This document shows positions 1 to 27,078 of a DNA stretch of 64,000 nt, in pieces. The DNA is from Owenia fusiformis (taxonomy: Eukaryota; Annelida; Polychaeta; Sabellida; Oweniidae), in assembly GCA_903813345.2 (NCBI GenBank), contig CAIIXF020000006.1:1800001-1864000 (forward strand), in the 5' to 3' direction. A program made the translations under genes and the position numbers. The notes beneath the pieces are model-generated. The model did no database searches. It was not told the DNA's origin and saw only the letters and a program-made list of their open reading frames with translations. Position 1 is the stretch's first letter. Every line of letters starts with the position of its first letter.

Positions 1-4164
<4,164 letters not shown>

Positions 4165-4326
4165 ACTGTCAACAAGGATGCTAAACAAGGCATTAACATG
4201 ACAAAATGTCTCAACCAGTTATCAGAATGCTGAACCCCAAATGCTGAACACTGTCCACAAAAGATTTGGACACTATAACAATATGTCACAACTTCTGGTG
4301 GTGACATAAGAATTGAAAATCATGGG

Positions 4327-4720
4327 AAAGGACGATTCTCGGTTTGGAGAACAGTCTCCTGGGGTAATAATTTTTTTCATGAAAAATATAGAAATATTAC
4401 CCAAATTAAACTATGAATATTCAAAAGAGGACATTAAAATCTGCAAGATGTAAACATAACAAATTGGTCTGAAGCAGGGGTAATGCTCAATTAGACTGAT
4501 TCAATAAAATACAAGTCTCGATTTGGGAAAAGAAGTTCATCAGTGTACTGCGCTAATATTTTTTTGCGAAAAATCTAGAAATATTACCCAAATTAAATTA
4601 TGACTATTCAAAAGAAGACATTCAAATCTATATTGTGTAACAAAATCAAATTTGTCAGAAGCAGGGATAATGCTCATTTAGATTGATGAACTTCGTTCTC
4701 CAAACCGAGAATTGTCCTTT
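4327..4720. mobile_element. dimeric MITE downstream of GGT copy A
   Basis: 394 bp with ~26 bp inverted ends (AAAGGACGATTCTCGGTTTG on the left, its complement ending ATTGTCCTTT on the right). The interior is a direct duplication of ~150-175 bp: the segment with GAAATATTACCCAAATTAAA near 4390 recurs near 4570. Copy B lacks the element and reads CATGGAACATTTGTTATAAAG, so this is a post-duplication insertion. Confidence 0.7.
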
Positions 4721-5161
4721 GTTCTAAAGCAATAACATACATCCACACACAGTTAATAATACTAGGATATCAAAATTTAAATTTAGTTCAGTGGAGAATA
4801 TTTCTACATCTACTAGTATACTAGCCTATAGTTATAATTGTGGTGTTTTAACCAGTAGAAAATGCTGTTGAAGCTAGTTCTGTTTAAAGGACTCCACTCA
4901 ATAACACTGTTCCACAACTAGTTACGTAACAAAAAGGATGAAATGGATGGATACAAGTTTTTTGTTTTCTTAATTTAAACCTCTTTATTAGTCAAGTTGA
5001 GGATTATAATTTGGCACAAAGAAATTGTTCTTTATATTCGTGTTATTCTCTTAATAAGTTGTTCCATATGTTTCATGTAAATGCATACTTTTGAAGATGC
5101 ATATTGTTCTATATGTCCTATATATCTATTTGTACATGTTTATATTAATTGTATATATTGT

Positions 5162-5347
5162 ATATATAAATCACGTCCACAACACCCAGTGGGATCTGCA
5201 ATTAGATCTGCATCTACACCAAGCAGGTCATCTTCCCAAAAGAGGACTGCAGAAGAATCCCCTACTGAGAAACCTCCGAATAAAGTAGGACGACAAATTG
5301 GAGAATCAACTAAGTCCAAATTAAAAAAATTCATCAATGACAAATAG
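5162..5347 (+). pseudogene. LINE ORF1 C-terminal remnant
   Basis: Open frame continuing from host sequence into the 5'-truncated LINE, ending in TAG at 5345-5347. About 60 residues are rich in Ser, Lys and Pro (STPSRSSSQKR, KLKKFINDK). The position directly before ORF2 and the basic tail suggest the end of the ORF1 RNA-binding protein. No domain is recognisable, so this rests on position. Confidence 0.5.
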
Positions 5348-5602
5348 GCAAATGGTACACCCCCTATATGTAGTATTAATTCATTTGGCAAGTGGACAAC
5401 ATATTTTAAATGCCAGTGCAAAAAGACTAAATTGGAGTACATGCAATGCTAACTTCATTGTACTTGCTTTAGCATTTGTACCTGGAATATATGATTACAG
5501 GAGTTTGACAGTGCAGATCAATATGATTTTTGATTTATTTAGGATTCAATATTGTACACAAACATTTGTGTTACAAACACTGATTTTTATAATATCATTA
5601 TA

Positions 5603-8600
5603 ATGAATGAAACACTAAATATTTTAACCCTCAATATAAGAGGGCTACATGACAAATCTAAACGTTTAAAAACCTTGAAATATTTTAATGAAAAAAATGC
5701 TGATATAATTATGTTGCAGGAAACTTTCTGTACTGAAAATTTGACATATTTGATTGAAAATGAGTGGTCTGAGTATTTATGTGTACACAATTGTACTAAC
5801 AGTACACACAGCAGAGGTGTTTCTACATTGATACATAAACGATTTTCTATTGATATTTTAGACTGCTTTAAAAGTGCTGATGCACGGTCGTTACTTATCA
5901 ATGTGAAAATTAATGATAATTTATTTACATTTGTTAATATGTATGCACCAAATTCAAATACTGGTAGGGCAGAATTTTTTACACAAATGTCTAAAAAGAT
6001 TATACAATTTGCAACATTTAACAACAACATTATAGTAGCAGGTGATTTAAATTGTTATCTTACCAAAGATGACAAATTTCCAAAGACAATAGAAACTGAC
6101 AATAGCAGATTAAAATTAGAAAACCTGATAAGATATCTCAATGTCAATGATGAATTTAAGCATTTTGGCTATACATGTATATCAAAAGGAAAAAATGCTA
6201 AATCAAGAATTGATTACATATTATATAATAAAGATGCTCAATTCAAAGTTATATCAAGAACGAAGCATCACTATCCAATGTCAGATCATAAATGTCTCAT
6301 GATGAAGTTAGATACAAGTAAAAATATGCGAGGTCCTGGTTATTGGAAATTCAATAATTCTCTTTTACTTGATAGCACTTTTGTACACGAAGTAAAAGGG
6401 TTGATTAGAAATATAAATGAACATGAATTAAACCAGATTAACTCAAAACAATTAAAATGGGAATTTTTGAAAGTCAAAATTAAAGAATTTGCAATTCAAT
6501 TCTCAATCAAAAAATGTTCAATTTCAAAGAAAAAATTACATGTTCTAAATAAAGAGCTTGATTTAATACAGAGTAGTGATCATACTTCTGACACTACAAA
6601 AGCTAGAGAGCTTGAAATTTTATCTATTTTTGAAAAAGACCTTGAAAGCAAAACAAAGGGTGCCATCTTAAGGTCAAAAGAGCAAGATATAGAATTTGGA
6701 GATAAAAACTCAAAATATTTTCTGAATTTAGAAAAAGCACGTCAGGCAAATAATACAATTACATCATTGAAATCAGAAAATGGTATACTTAGATTAGATG
6801 AGGATATTTTGAAAGAAGAAATTAAATTCTATAGCGAATTATATAGATCAAAATCCCAACCAACCAATAAAGTAAAAAATTATTTGAATTCTATTAACTT
6901 TCCTAATACATTAGATAAACAAGATAATGACATCCTTGAAGGTGTTATCAATAATAGTGAGTGTTTACCTGTTATTTCCAGTATGAAAAAAGATATTTCC
7001 CCAGGATCAGATGGTTTAACCACTGACTTCTATAAATGCTTTTGGAAAGATATACATATTTATGTTATAGAAGCAATTAATGAGTCATATGAAGTAGGAA
7101 TCTTACCAACATCATTTCGTAAAATTATCATATCTTTGTTATTCAAAAAAGGAGACCGTGAACTATTAAAAAATTATCGTCCAATATCATTATCTAATAC
7201 AGATTATAAGATTTTAGCTTTTATCTTGGCAAAAAGACTTCAAAAGGTTATAGGTAAATTAATTGGTATGCAACAAACGGCTTATATTAATGGTCGTTTT
7301 ATAGGAAATAGTAGCCGACTGGTATTAGATGTATTTGAATATTTTGAAAATCAAAATCAGATAGGTGGCGCTATAATCTTTCTTGACTTCCAAAAAGCGT
7401 TTGATAGTATAGAGTGGAATTTTATGTATGAAACGTTGAAAAAATTTAAATTCAGTGATAAGATTATCAAATGGCTCAAACTTTTATATGAAAAACCTTT
7501 CTTAAACATTAAGCAAAATGGATGGTTATCAAAAAATATTGATGTTGAACGCTCATGTCGGCAGGGCTGCCCCGTTTCCGCAATGGCATTTATTTTATGT
7601 TGCGAAGTTATGAACTTAGCAATTCAGCAAAATAATGATATATCAGGTATAACTGTTGATGGTAAAGAATATAAGATGTCCCAATATGCGGACGATACTT
7701 CACTTTTCATTAAAGATAAAGAGTCATTGAAAAATGCTCTTAATACTATTTCCAATTTCTCAAAATTTTCTGGTCTGAAGTTAAACATAGAAAAAACTGA
7801 AGGCATTTGGCTTGGAAAAAATAAGGACTTTGAAAAGAAATGTGAAAATATAACTTTTACTGATGAACCAATCAAATATTTAGGAATCTTTTTAGGACAC
7901 AACAAACAAAGATGTTATGAATTAAACTGGGAAGATAGAGTAAAAAAGGTAGAAAAAATATTAGACAGCTGGAAGAACCGATACTTAACACTTTTTGGCA
8001 AAGTAACAGTGATTAAATCACTGGCAATTCCAAAATTAATTTATGCAGCATCAGTATTATCTGTGCCACACGAGATTATAAAAAAAGTAAACAATCTTGT
8101 ATTTAAATTTCTATGGGATGGAAAAAAGGACAAAATAAGAAGATCTATAATCATAAATAATATTAATAAGGGTGGAATAAATATGATTGACTTAGAGTCT
8201 CAAATACATGCACTTAAAGCAGCATGGATCCCCCGTTTGCATAATCAAAACATGTACAATAAAATCCCTTACTTCTATTTCAATAAATTTCTTCCAAATA
8301 TAGATGTATTATTCAAGATAAATGATACTAGATTCAAAGAATTTGAAAATGTTCCACTTTTTTATCAACAAGTGCTGGAAGCACATTGTTTATGCAAATG
8401 CATCAAAAATATAAGAGATATGAAGCAACATGAACTCTTGCAAGAGGTTATATGGGGAAACAAATTATTCACCGTCAAAAATAAACCAATTTTCTTTGAA
8501 TCATGGATCAAAAGTGGAATTATATACATAAAAGACTTGATAATTCAGAACAGGTTCCTTGATGTTAATATGTTATATCAAAAACTTGTAAATAAACAAA

Positions 8601-9313
8601 ATTGGATATCTGAATATTACAGAGTTTTATCAGCCATGGGCACACTGAAAGAAAGATTCAATTTAGAATCTGTCAAGTATACAAATATTCATAATACTTT
8701 TAAATTTAATATAAATAATGTGATTATCACTGTGAATAATCAGAAATCCAAATTCTTTTATGAAATATTAAAAAACAAACGATCGGAAAAATGGTTTATG
8801 AAAAGGAAATGGGAACAAGAGTTTTGCTATGAAGCCAATGATGAAATAAATTGGCAAAACTTTTTCTCTACAAAAATTAGTTGTAAAGAAAAGAAAATAG
8901 GTAATTTCAACTTTAAAATTATCAACAATATTCTTCCTAGCCTTAGTGATTTATATATATTTGGTAAAAGTGAAACCTACAAATGTAGTTTATGTAATGA
9001 ATTATGTACCTTGAAACATTTGTTATTTTCATGCTCATATTCTCAAAACATTTGGAAACATATTTATAATATCTCAGGGTTAAGAGTAACTTACAGAAAA
9101 TTGATAATTGGTTACGATGGAAATGACAATCATACTGAATTTTTAAACTATTTTATAAGTATTGTGTCATTTGTTATATATAAAACATATATTCAAGAAC
9201 TGAATAATGGTATTAAGCGTAATTTTGAAGGCACTATTAAAACTTTAAATTTTGAAATCTGTACTCGTAAAAATGTATTTTTTAAAAACAAATGGAAAAT
9301 GATTAAAACATAA
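5603..9313 (+). CDS. LINE ORF2: AP endonuclease-reverse transcriptase (Tx1/L1 clade)
   Basis: A 1236-residue polyprotein for target-primed reverse transcription. The first ATG (MNETLNILTLNIRG) coincides with the usual start of the APE domain; the frame is open further upstream without an ATG. APE motifs: LQETF with catalytic Glu40, GDLNC, SDHKC with Asp228-His229. RT motifs: KNYRPISL, FLDFQKAFDSIEWN (Asp595), RQGCPVSAMAF and QYADDTSLF (YADD at about 695-698). The C-terminus carries a zinc-knuckle-like CSLCN...HLLFSC from about residue 1128. The IEW and GCPVSAMAFIL signatures point to the L1/Tx1 group rather than CR1 or RTE. There are no stops or frameshifts, so it may be active. Confidence 0.93.
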   Translation: MNETLNILTLNIRGLHDKSKRLKTLKYFNEKNADIIMLQETFCTENLTYLIENEWSEYLCVHNCTNSTHSRGVSTLIHKRFSIDILDCFKSADARSLLINVKINDNLFTFVNMYAPNSNTGRAEFFTQMSKKIIQFATFNNNIIVAGDLNCYLTKDDKFPKTIETDNSRLKLENLIRYLNVNDEFKHFGYTCISKGKNAKSRIDYILYNKDAQFKVISRTKHHYPMSDHKCLMMKLDTSKNMRGPGYWKFNNSLLLDSTFVHEVKGLIRNINEHELNQINSKQLKWEFLKVKIKEFAIQFSIKKCSISKKKLHVLNKELDLIQSSDHTSDTTKARELEILSIFEKDLESKTKGAILRSKEQDIEFGDKNSKYFLNLEKARQANNTITSLKSENGILRLDEDILKEEIKFYSELYRSKSQPTNKVKNYLNSINFPNTLDKQDNDILEGVINNSECLPVISSMKKDISPGSDGLTTDFYKCFWKDIHIYVIEAINESYEVGILPTSFRKIIISLLFKKGDRELLKNYRPISLSNTDYKILAFILAKRLQKVIGKLIGMQQTAYINGRFIGNSSRLVLDVFEYFENQNQIGGAIIFLDFQKAFDSIEWNFMYETLKKFKFSDKIIKWLKLLYEKPFLNIKQNGWLSKNIDVERSCRQGCPVSAMAFILCCEVMNLAIQQNNDISGITVDGKEYKMSQYADDTSLFIKDKESLKNALNTISNFSKFSGLKLNIEKTEGIWLGKNKDFEKKCENITFTDEPIKYLGIFLGHNKQRCYELNWEDRVKKVEKILDSWKNRYLTLFGKVTVIKSLAIPKLIYAASVLSVPHEIIKKVNNLVFKFLWDGKKDKIRRSIIINNINKGGINMIDLESQIHALKAAWIPRLHNQNMYNKIPYFYFNKFLPNIDVLFKINDTRFKEFENVPLFYQQVLEAHCLCKCIKNIRDMKQHELLQEVIWGNKLFTVKNKPIFFESWIKSGIIYIKDLIIQNRFLDVNMLYQKLVNKQNWISEYYRVLSAMGTLKERFNLESVKYTNIHNTFKFNINNVIITVNNQKSKFFYEILKNKRSEKWFMKRKWEQEFCYEANDEINWQNFFSTKISCKEKKIGNFNFKIINNILPSLSDLYIFGKSETYKCSLCNELCTLKHLLFSCSYSQNIWKHIYNISGLRVTYRKLIIGYDGNDNHTEFLNYFISIVSFVIYKTYIQELNNGIKRNFEGTIKTLNFEICTRKNVFFKNKWKMIKT

Positions 9314-9444
9314 CTCATTATACATTATTGTAATTAATTGTATCATTGTATTTCTGTATCGTAAAAACCTAAATTGGAATAAACTATATTTGAAAAAGAA
9401 AAAAAAAATTGTATATATTGTCAATAATTGTCACTTGGCCTCTA

Positions 9445-9511
9445 GAAAGACCAGTTTTGTACTGATAGAGCTACCCAGAATAAATATAGTTTTCAAATCA
9501 AATCAAATCAA
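9445..9511 (+). repeat. dispersed retroelement 3' tail with (ATCAA)n
   Basis: The segment containing CCAGTTTTGTACTGATAGAG, then AATAAATATAG and TCAAA units, occurs three times: here, at 25683-25749 (duplicate of this locus) and at 51388-51455 behind the TLR gene. A shared end finishing in a short pentamer microsatellite is typical of LINE or SINE 3' tails. The parent element is not identified. Confidence 0.6.
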
Positions 9512-9557
9512 GGGACTAATTGTATAAATAAATTCATTAAAGAATCATTTCCAAATT

Positions 9558-9687
9558 GAAGGCATTTTTCAAAGCTAGACTCTATTGTCTAACTTTGTGC
9601 CAAATTATAATAATCAGGCTTAAATCGAGGAAACAAAAAATTTGGCACAAAGTTAGACAATAGAGTCTAGCTTTGAAAAATGCCTTC
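9558..9687. repeat. 130 bp imperfect palindrome (hairpin element), copy downstream of A
   Basis: Arms of ~48 bp starting GAAGGCATTTTTCAAAGC are repeated inverted at the right side, separated by ~35 bp. The duplicated locus has it too (25796-25925). It is probably a hairpin MITE or inverted-repeat remnant; no ORF. Confidence 0.7.
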
Positions 9688-9917
9688 TTCTATTTTGCTA
9701 CATTGACGTTCTGTGAAAAGAATTAGTTGTGGAACAGTGACTCAAAGTTAATTTTGTCATGGTTTGACCTACCCTCATCTAACAAAGTTTCAAAATGTTG
9801 ATTTGTCTTTCACTTGTCTATTTGGCACTTTTGTTGACTGGCGGATAGACAGATGAACAAATCAGATAACTTGAATGGCAAACCAGAACAACGACAACGC
9901 CAAAGCGTAGCGAATCC

Positions 9918-10680
9918 CATCGAACATTTTTCAAAATGGGCACCTTCTACAAAAAGTGTCATTAGACAGTGTGCCATGCTTATAATATTCACATACCAAA
10001 TATGAACAAAATTGCTCTACTACTTTTCGAGTTATAGTAAAGTACGTTAAAATGGTGGCTATTTTGAAAAATGGCCACCTTCTACCAAAAGTCTCATTAG
10101 ACAGTGTGCCATGCGTATAGTATTCACATACCAAATATGAACAAAATTGCTCCACTACTTTTCGAGTTGTAGTAAAATAAGTTAAAATGGCAGCCTTTTT
10201 TCAAAATGTCCGCCATTTTTCAGAATGGCCGCCTCCTACTAAAAGTGTCATTAGACAGTGTGCCATGCTTACAGTATTCACATACCGAATATGAACAAAA
10301 TCGCTCCACTATTTTTCGAGTTATAGTAACATACGTTAAAATAGCGGCCATTTTGAAAAATGACCGCCTTCTACCAAAAGTGTCATTAGACTGTGTGCCA
10401 TGCTTATACGTATTCACATACCAAATATGAACAAAATCGCTCCACTACTTTTAGAGTTAAAGTAAAATAAGTTGAAATGGCCGCCATTTTTCAAAATGGC
10501 CACCATTTTTCAAAATGGCCACCATTTTTCAAAATGGCCGCCTTCTACCAAAAGTGTCATTAGACAGTGTGCCATGCTTATAGTATTCACATACCAAATA
10601 TGAACAAAATCGCTCCACTACTTTTCGATTTACAGCAAAAATCGTTAAATAACGAGTAAAGGCCGCCATTTTTCAAGATG
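9918..10680. repeat. tandem array of ~135-175 bp units (GGT A-B intergenic)
   Basis: Five units share AAAAGTGTCATTAGACAGTG, CATACCAAATATGAACAAAA, TCGCTCCACTACTTTTCGAG and AATGGCCGCCATTTTTCAAA. CATTAGAC recurs at about 9960, 10095, 10249, 10384 and 10559. The duplicate before copy C has only three units (26160-26600), so the array has changed length since duplication. Diverged units also occur in intron 8 of copies B and C. There are several short open frames in the array, but they only follow the repeat. Confidence 0.85.
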
Positions 10681-10779
10681 GCTGCCATGTGCTTTTTTAA
10701 TATCTACATTTCTAGCTTTATTAATGTCCTATATAACTTTTTTTACATTTAAAACATATCTCTATTACAGTTTTACATA

Positions 10780-11165
10780 TTGCACCTAAATTACTGTAAA
10801 ATCGGCGACTTGTTTTCCCAAAACTTAAGCATTATTGATAACATATAAATTAAGGTACCTGTACAATTTGAAGCAAATTGGTGAAAAAATTGTAGAGTCA
10901 TACCCAAAAAGGGGTGAAACCTGATTTTTACGCAGCAAAAATGGTCGCCATTTTGGAACAAGGTGAGCTTTTGAGACACCACTTATGGAACAATTGACGA
11001 CCCTATGTAGACACATTTTAAAAGTGAAATCGTTCCAGTTGTCGTGGAGGATTTCGAATTAGCAACCAATGTGTTGACAGACGGATGGACGGACAGACAG
11101 ATGGACGGACAGACTAGTGGGTGATAACAAAAGCTCACCAATGTGAGCTAAAAAGGTGATATAGC
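10780..11165. repeat. interspersed repeat ending in GACAGACGGATGG satellite
   Basis: Non-coding segment with CATTTTGGAACAAGGTGAGC, a short (GACGGACA)n-type tract at about 11077-11112 and a palindromic end AGCTCACCAATGTGAGCT. It is duplicated at 26680-27078. The inverted AGCTCACC/GGTGAGCT words suggest an old mobile element. No protein is recognised. Confidence 0.5.
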
Positions 11166-12107
11166 AAAGAATCTTATTATTATAAATTCACCATGTTAAC
11201 ACAGTAAAATTGTTTCATTATTTCATTATTCACTCTTAATTTTTTCCTTATAGTTAGACTGAATCAATTGAAAAATTCACCTCACCCCATAATGTCTCTT
11301 ATGATAGAAGCACTAAAATTGGTACAAGGGGAGTTGAATGTCAAATGAAGGGATAACCTTCTCAAATCCTTGTGAATGTATGCTTTAAGATATGAGCAAA
11401 ATAAATACAGATAGTTTGTAAAAATATTTCTGTTTCCTTTTTTGAATAAGAATAAAAGTCAGGAAAGCAGCCACAATTTTGGTGCTTCTATCATACAACA
11501 AATTACAGGAAACACCAAGTGACATTTCATTTGTAATGAAGTTATTAAAATGCATGCTGAAGAATAACCAGTAATCGTAAAATCAAAAATAGTTGTAGTT
11601 ACAACTTACTAGTATTCACACAAAGGGAAATGACCAAAAAATTTTACAAGAAGAGAAAACTTTGTTAACACCAGTCATGCAGGACACAAACCCAAATTAT
11701 CCCAAACCAAAATCCAACATGAAAAAAATAATGTCTGATACACTCTCCCCATGATTCAAACTTTATTATCACAATCCAGGACCATAACAAAATTTAGCAT
11801 TCAGTCTCAAATAATGTGGGACAGACGCTAAAGTTGACGCCATAAACCATGAAACACAATATTTCAAATGGTTATCAGGGGAAAACTATGGTTGGTTTTG
11901 ACTCCTGTTTCTCAACCATTAATGCAATACCCGGAATCCAAAGGTGCCAGGTGAAAAAATTGGTGCAAAGAATAGATACCAGCTTAATTGTGCAGTACAT
12001 ACAGTAATTGCAATAATATCAATAACATGTAATACCATCGTGTACAATTATAAATTAGATTATAATTTATAGGTAAAATAGCCACATACAATCTACACCC
12101 TCATTGG

Positions 12108-12500
12108 TCAGCATCAGGAGAGGGTAACAGCAGTTACCTTGGCATTCAAGGTGGCCGACAGTAAGTGTAAGTATCAATATTTTTAATTGAATAAAACCAC
12201 TTTGTAGTTGACATTCTGCGTTTGATATTTGTACTAACATAAAGACCATATACACTATACTAAATTGTTCCTATATTGTGTGTGTGCGCCACGCTCTAAC
12301 GATATAGTTGGGCCGTGGTTCCATAAAAGGTATATGAACAATTTATCATATTACGGAGTGGGTCATATAATCCTGATGTGCTCCAAATATCAACTACAAT
12401 GTGGTTTAATTCAATGAAAATATTGAAACCAACACTTTCCATCCGCCATCTTGAATGCGAAGGTAACTGCCATTACCTTCTCTGGCTCTCCTGATACGGA
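12108..12500. repeat. inverted-repeat (hairpin) element upstream of GGT copy B
   Basis: CAGCATCAGGAGAGGGTAAC and the following GCAGTTACCTTGGCATTCAA recur in inverted form at about 12440-12500 (CTTGAATGCGAAGGTAACTG, CTCCTGATACGG). The inner arms also pair (AATTGAATAAAACCACTTTG with its complement near 12400). It lies ~220-600 bp upstream of the copy B start codon and again upstream of copy C (28038-28432), so it may overlap the promoter region. Confidence 0.6.
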
Positions 12501-12722
12501 CTTGAGACCATGTTAATGCTATCATGAACAATCAATTAAAGCCCTCATGTTATCTCCTTGAAATGATGAAATAATTTCAATATCACCTGTTCTCCATTTC
12601 CATGTGTCTAATTTAAGCTTCTCCCACATACTCATTCTCAAATTAAAGCTTCTGGAAGAAGGGTGATATCATATCTCTAATTTTATTTCAAAAGTATACT
12701 CAATTCAAAGTTATATTTAAAA

Positions 12723-25049
<12,327 letters not shown>

Positions 25050-25644
25050 ACTGTCAGCAAGGATGCTTAACAAGGCATTAACATGACAAAATGTCACAAC
25101 CAGTTATTAGAATTTGTCACAGACGCTGAACCTTGAATGCCGAACACTGTCTATAAGGTTGGAACAGAATGTCACCACTTATTGTGGTGACTTAAGAACT
25201 GAAAATCATGGAACATTTGTTATAAAGCAATAACATACATCCACACACAGTTAATAATACTAGGATATCAAAATTTAAATTTAGTTCAGTGGAGAATATT
25301 TCTACATCTACTAGTATACTAGCCTATAGTTATAATTGTGGTGTATTAACCAGTAGAAAATGGTGTTGAAGCTAATTCTGTTTAAAGGACTCCACTCAAT
25401 AACACTGTTCCACAACTAGTTACGTAACATAATGGATGAAATGGATGGATACAAGTTTTTTGTTTTCTTAATTTAAACCTCTTTATTAGTCAAGTTGAGG
25501 ATAATAATTTGGCACAAAGAAATTGTTCTTTATATTCGTGTTATTCTCTTAATAAGTTGTTCCATATGTTTCATTTAAATGCATACTTTTGAAGATGCAT
25601 ATTGTTCTATATGTCCTATATATCTATTTGTACGTGTTTATATT

Positions 25645-25658
25645 AATTGTATATATTG
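25645..25658 (+). other. empty target site of the Tx1-type LINE
   Basis: The single copy of AATTGTATATATTG in the duplicate downstream of GGT B, followed directly by TCAATAATTGTCACTTGG. The A locus has two copies around the 4.2 kb LINE. It shows the pre-insertion state. Confidence 0.9.
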
Positions 25659-25682
25659 TCAATAATTGTCACTTGGCCTCTA

Positions 25683-25749
25683 GAAAGACCAGTTTTGTAC
25701 TGACAGAGCTACCCAGAATAAATATAGTTTTCAAATCAAATCAAATCAA
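25683..25749 (+). repeat. dispersed retroelement 3' tail with (ATCAA)n, duplicate
   Basis: Counterpart of 9445-9511 within the tandem duplication, almost unchanged. Confidence 0.6.
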
Positions 25750-25795
25750 GGGACTAATTGTATAAATAAATTCATTAAAGAATCATTTCCAAATA

Positions 25796-25925
25796 GAAGG
25801 CATTTTTCAAAGCTAGACTCTATTGTCTAACTTTGTGCCAAATTATAATAAGCAGGCTTAAATCGAGGACTCAAAAAATTTGGCACAAAGCTAGACAATA
25901 GAGTCTAGCTTTGAAAAATGCCTTC
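25796..25925. repeat. 130 bp hairpin element, duplicate
   Basis: Counterpart of 9558-9687; both ~48 bp arms are intact. Confidence 0.7.
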
Positions 25926-26159
25926 TTCTACTTTGCTACATTGACGTTCTGTGTAAAGAATTAGTTGTGGAACAGTGACTCAAAGTTAATTTTGTCATGG
26001 TTTGACCTACCCTCATCTAACAAAGTTTCAAAATGTTGATTTGTCTTTCACTTGTCTATTTGGCACTTTTGTTGACTGGCGGATAGACAGATGAACAAAT
26101 CAGATAACTTGAATGGCAAACCAGAACAACGGCAACGCCAAAGCGTAGCGAATCCCATC

Positions 26160-26600
26160 GAACATTTTTCAAAACGGGCACCTTCTACCAAAAGTGTCAT
26201 TAGACAGTGTGCCATGCTTATAATATTCACATACCAAATATGAACAAAATCGCTCTTCTACTTTTAGAGTTATAGTAAAATACGTTAAAATGGTGGCCAT
26301 TTTGAAAAATGGCCGCCTTCTACCAAAAGTCTCATTAGACAGTGTGCCATGCTTATAGTATTCACATACCAAATATGAACAAAATTGCTCCACTACTTTT
26401 CGAGTTATAGTAAAATAAGTTAAAATGGCCGCCATTTTTCAAAATGGCTGCCTTCTACCAAAAGTGTCATTAGACAGTGTGCCATGCTTATAGTATTCAC
26501 ATACCAAATATGAACAAAATCGCTCCACTACTTTTCGATTTACAGCAAAAATCGTAAAATAACGAGTAAAGGCCGCCATTTTTCAAGATGGCTGCCATGT
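26160..26600. repeat. tandem array of ~135 bp units (GGT B-C intergenic)
   Basis: Three units with CATTAGAC at about 26198, 26333 and 26468, an exact 135 bp period. It is the shorter counterpart of the five-unit array at 9918-10680. Confidence 0.85.
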
Positions 26601-26679
26601 GCTTTTTTAATATCTACATTTCTAGCTTCATTAATGACCTATATAATTTTTTTTACATTTAAACATATCTCTATTACAG

Positions 26680-27078
26680 TTTTACATATTGCACCTAAAC
26701 TGTAAAATCGGCAACTTGTTTTCCCAAAACTTAAGCATTATTGATAACATATAAATTAAGGTACCTGTACAATTTGAAGCAAATTGGTGAAAAAATTGTG
26801 GAGTCATACCCAAAAAGGGGTGAAACCTGATTTTTACGCAGCAAAAATGGTCGCCATTTTGGAACAAGGTGAGCTTTTGAGACACCACTTATGAAACAAT
26901 TGACAACCTTATGTAGACACATTTCAAAAGTGAAATTGTTCAAATTGTCGTGGATGTGGAGGATTTCGAATTAGCAACCAATGTGTTGACAGACAGACAG
27001 ATGGACGGACAGACAGATGGACGGACAGACTAGTGGGTGATAACAAAAGCTCACCAATGTGAGCTAAAAGGGTGATAT
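26680..27078. repeat. interspersed repeat ending in GACAGACGGATGG satellite, duplicate
   Basis: Counterpart of 10780-11165, including the (GACGGACA)n-type tract at about 26986-27028 and the AGCTCACCAATGTGAGCT end. Confidence 0.5.

Larger units (their letters stand above)
5161..9406 (+). mobile_element. Tx1/L1-type non-LTR retrotransposon (LINE), 5'-truncated in ORF1
   Basis: A 4.2 kb LINE downstream of GGT copy A with a complete ORF2, an AATAAA signal near 9379 and an A-rich tail (9395-9406). It is flanked by a perfect target duplication, AATTGTATATATTG, at 5147-5160 and 9407-9420. The empty site is preserved in the duplicate downstream of copy B, where the same 14-mer occurs once (25645-25658). 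The 5' end cuts into ORF1, leaving only its tail. Intact ORF2 and perfect TSDs indicate a recent insertion, after the A/B duplication. Confidence 0.93.

Noticed and set aside
7624-7905. Minus-strand open frame inside LINE ORF2
   Set aside because: Antisense shadow of the RT domain.
9918-10680. Possible CRISPR-like array (regular repeats)
   Set aside because: Units are 135-175 bp of continuous tandem sequence with no short repeat/unique spacer pattern, in a eukaryotic genome.
10791-11016. Overlapping minus-strand small frames, repeated at 26682-26943
   Set aside because: Both lie in a duplicated non-coding repeat and differ in frame integrity; likeness comes from the DNA duplication.
12709-12722. 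TATA-like TTATATTTAAAA before the GGT copy B start codon
   Set aside because: It directly abuts the ATG, too close to act as a TATA box for this start; such words are frequent in this AT-rich DNA.
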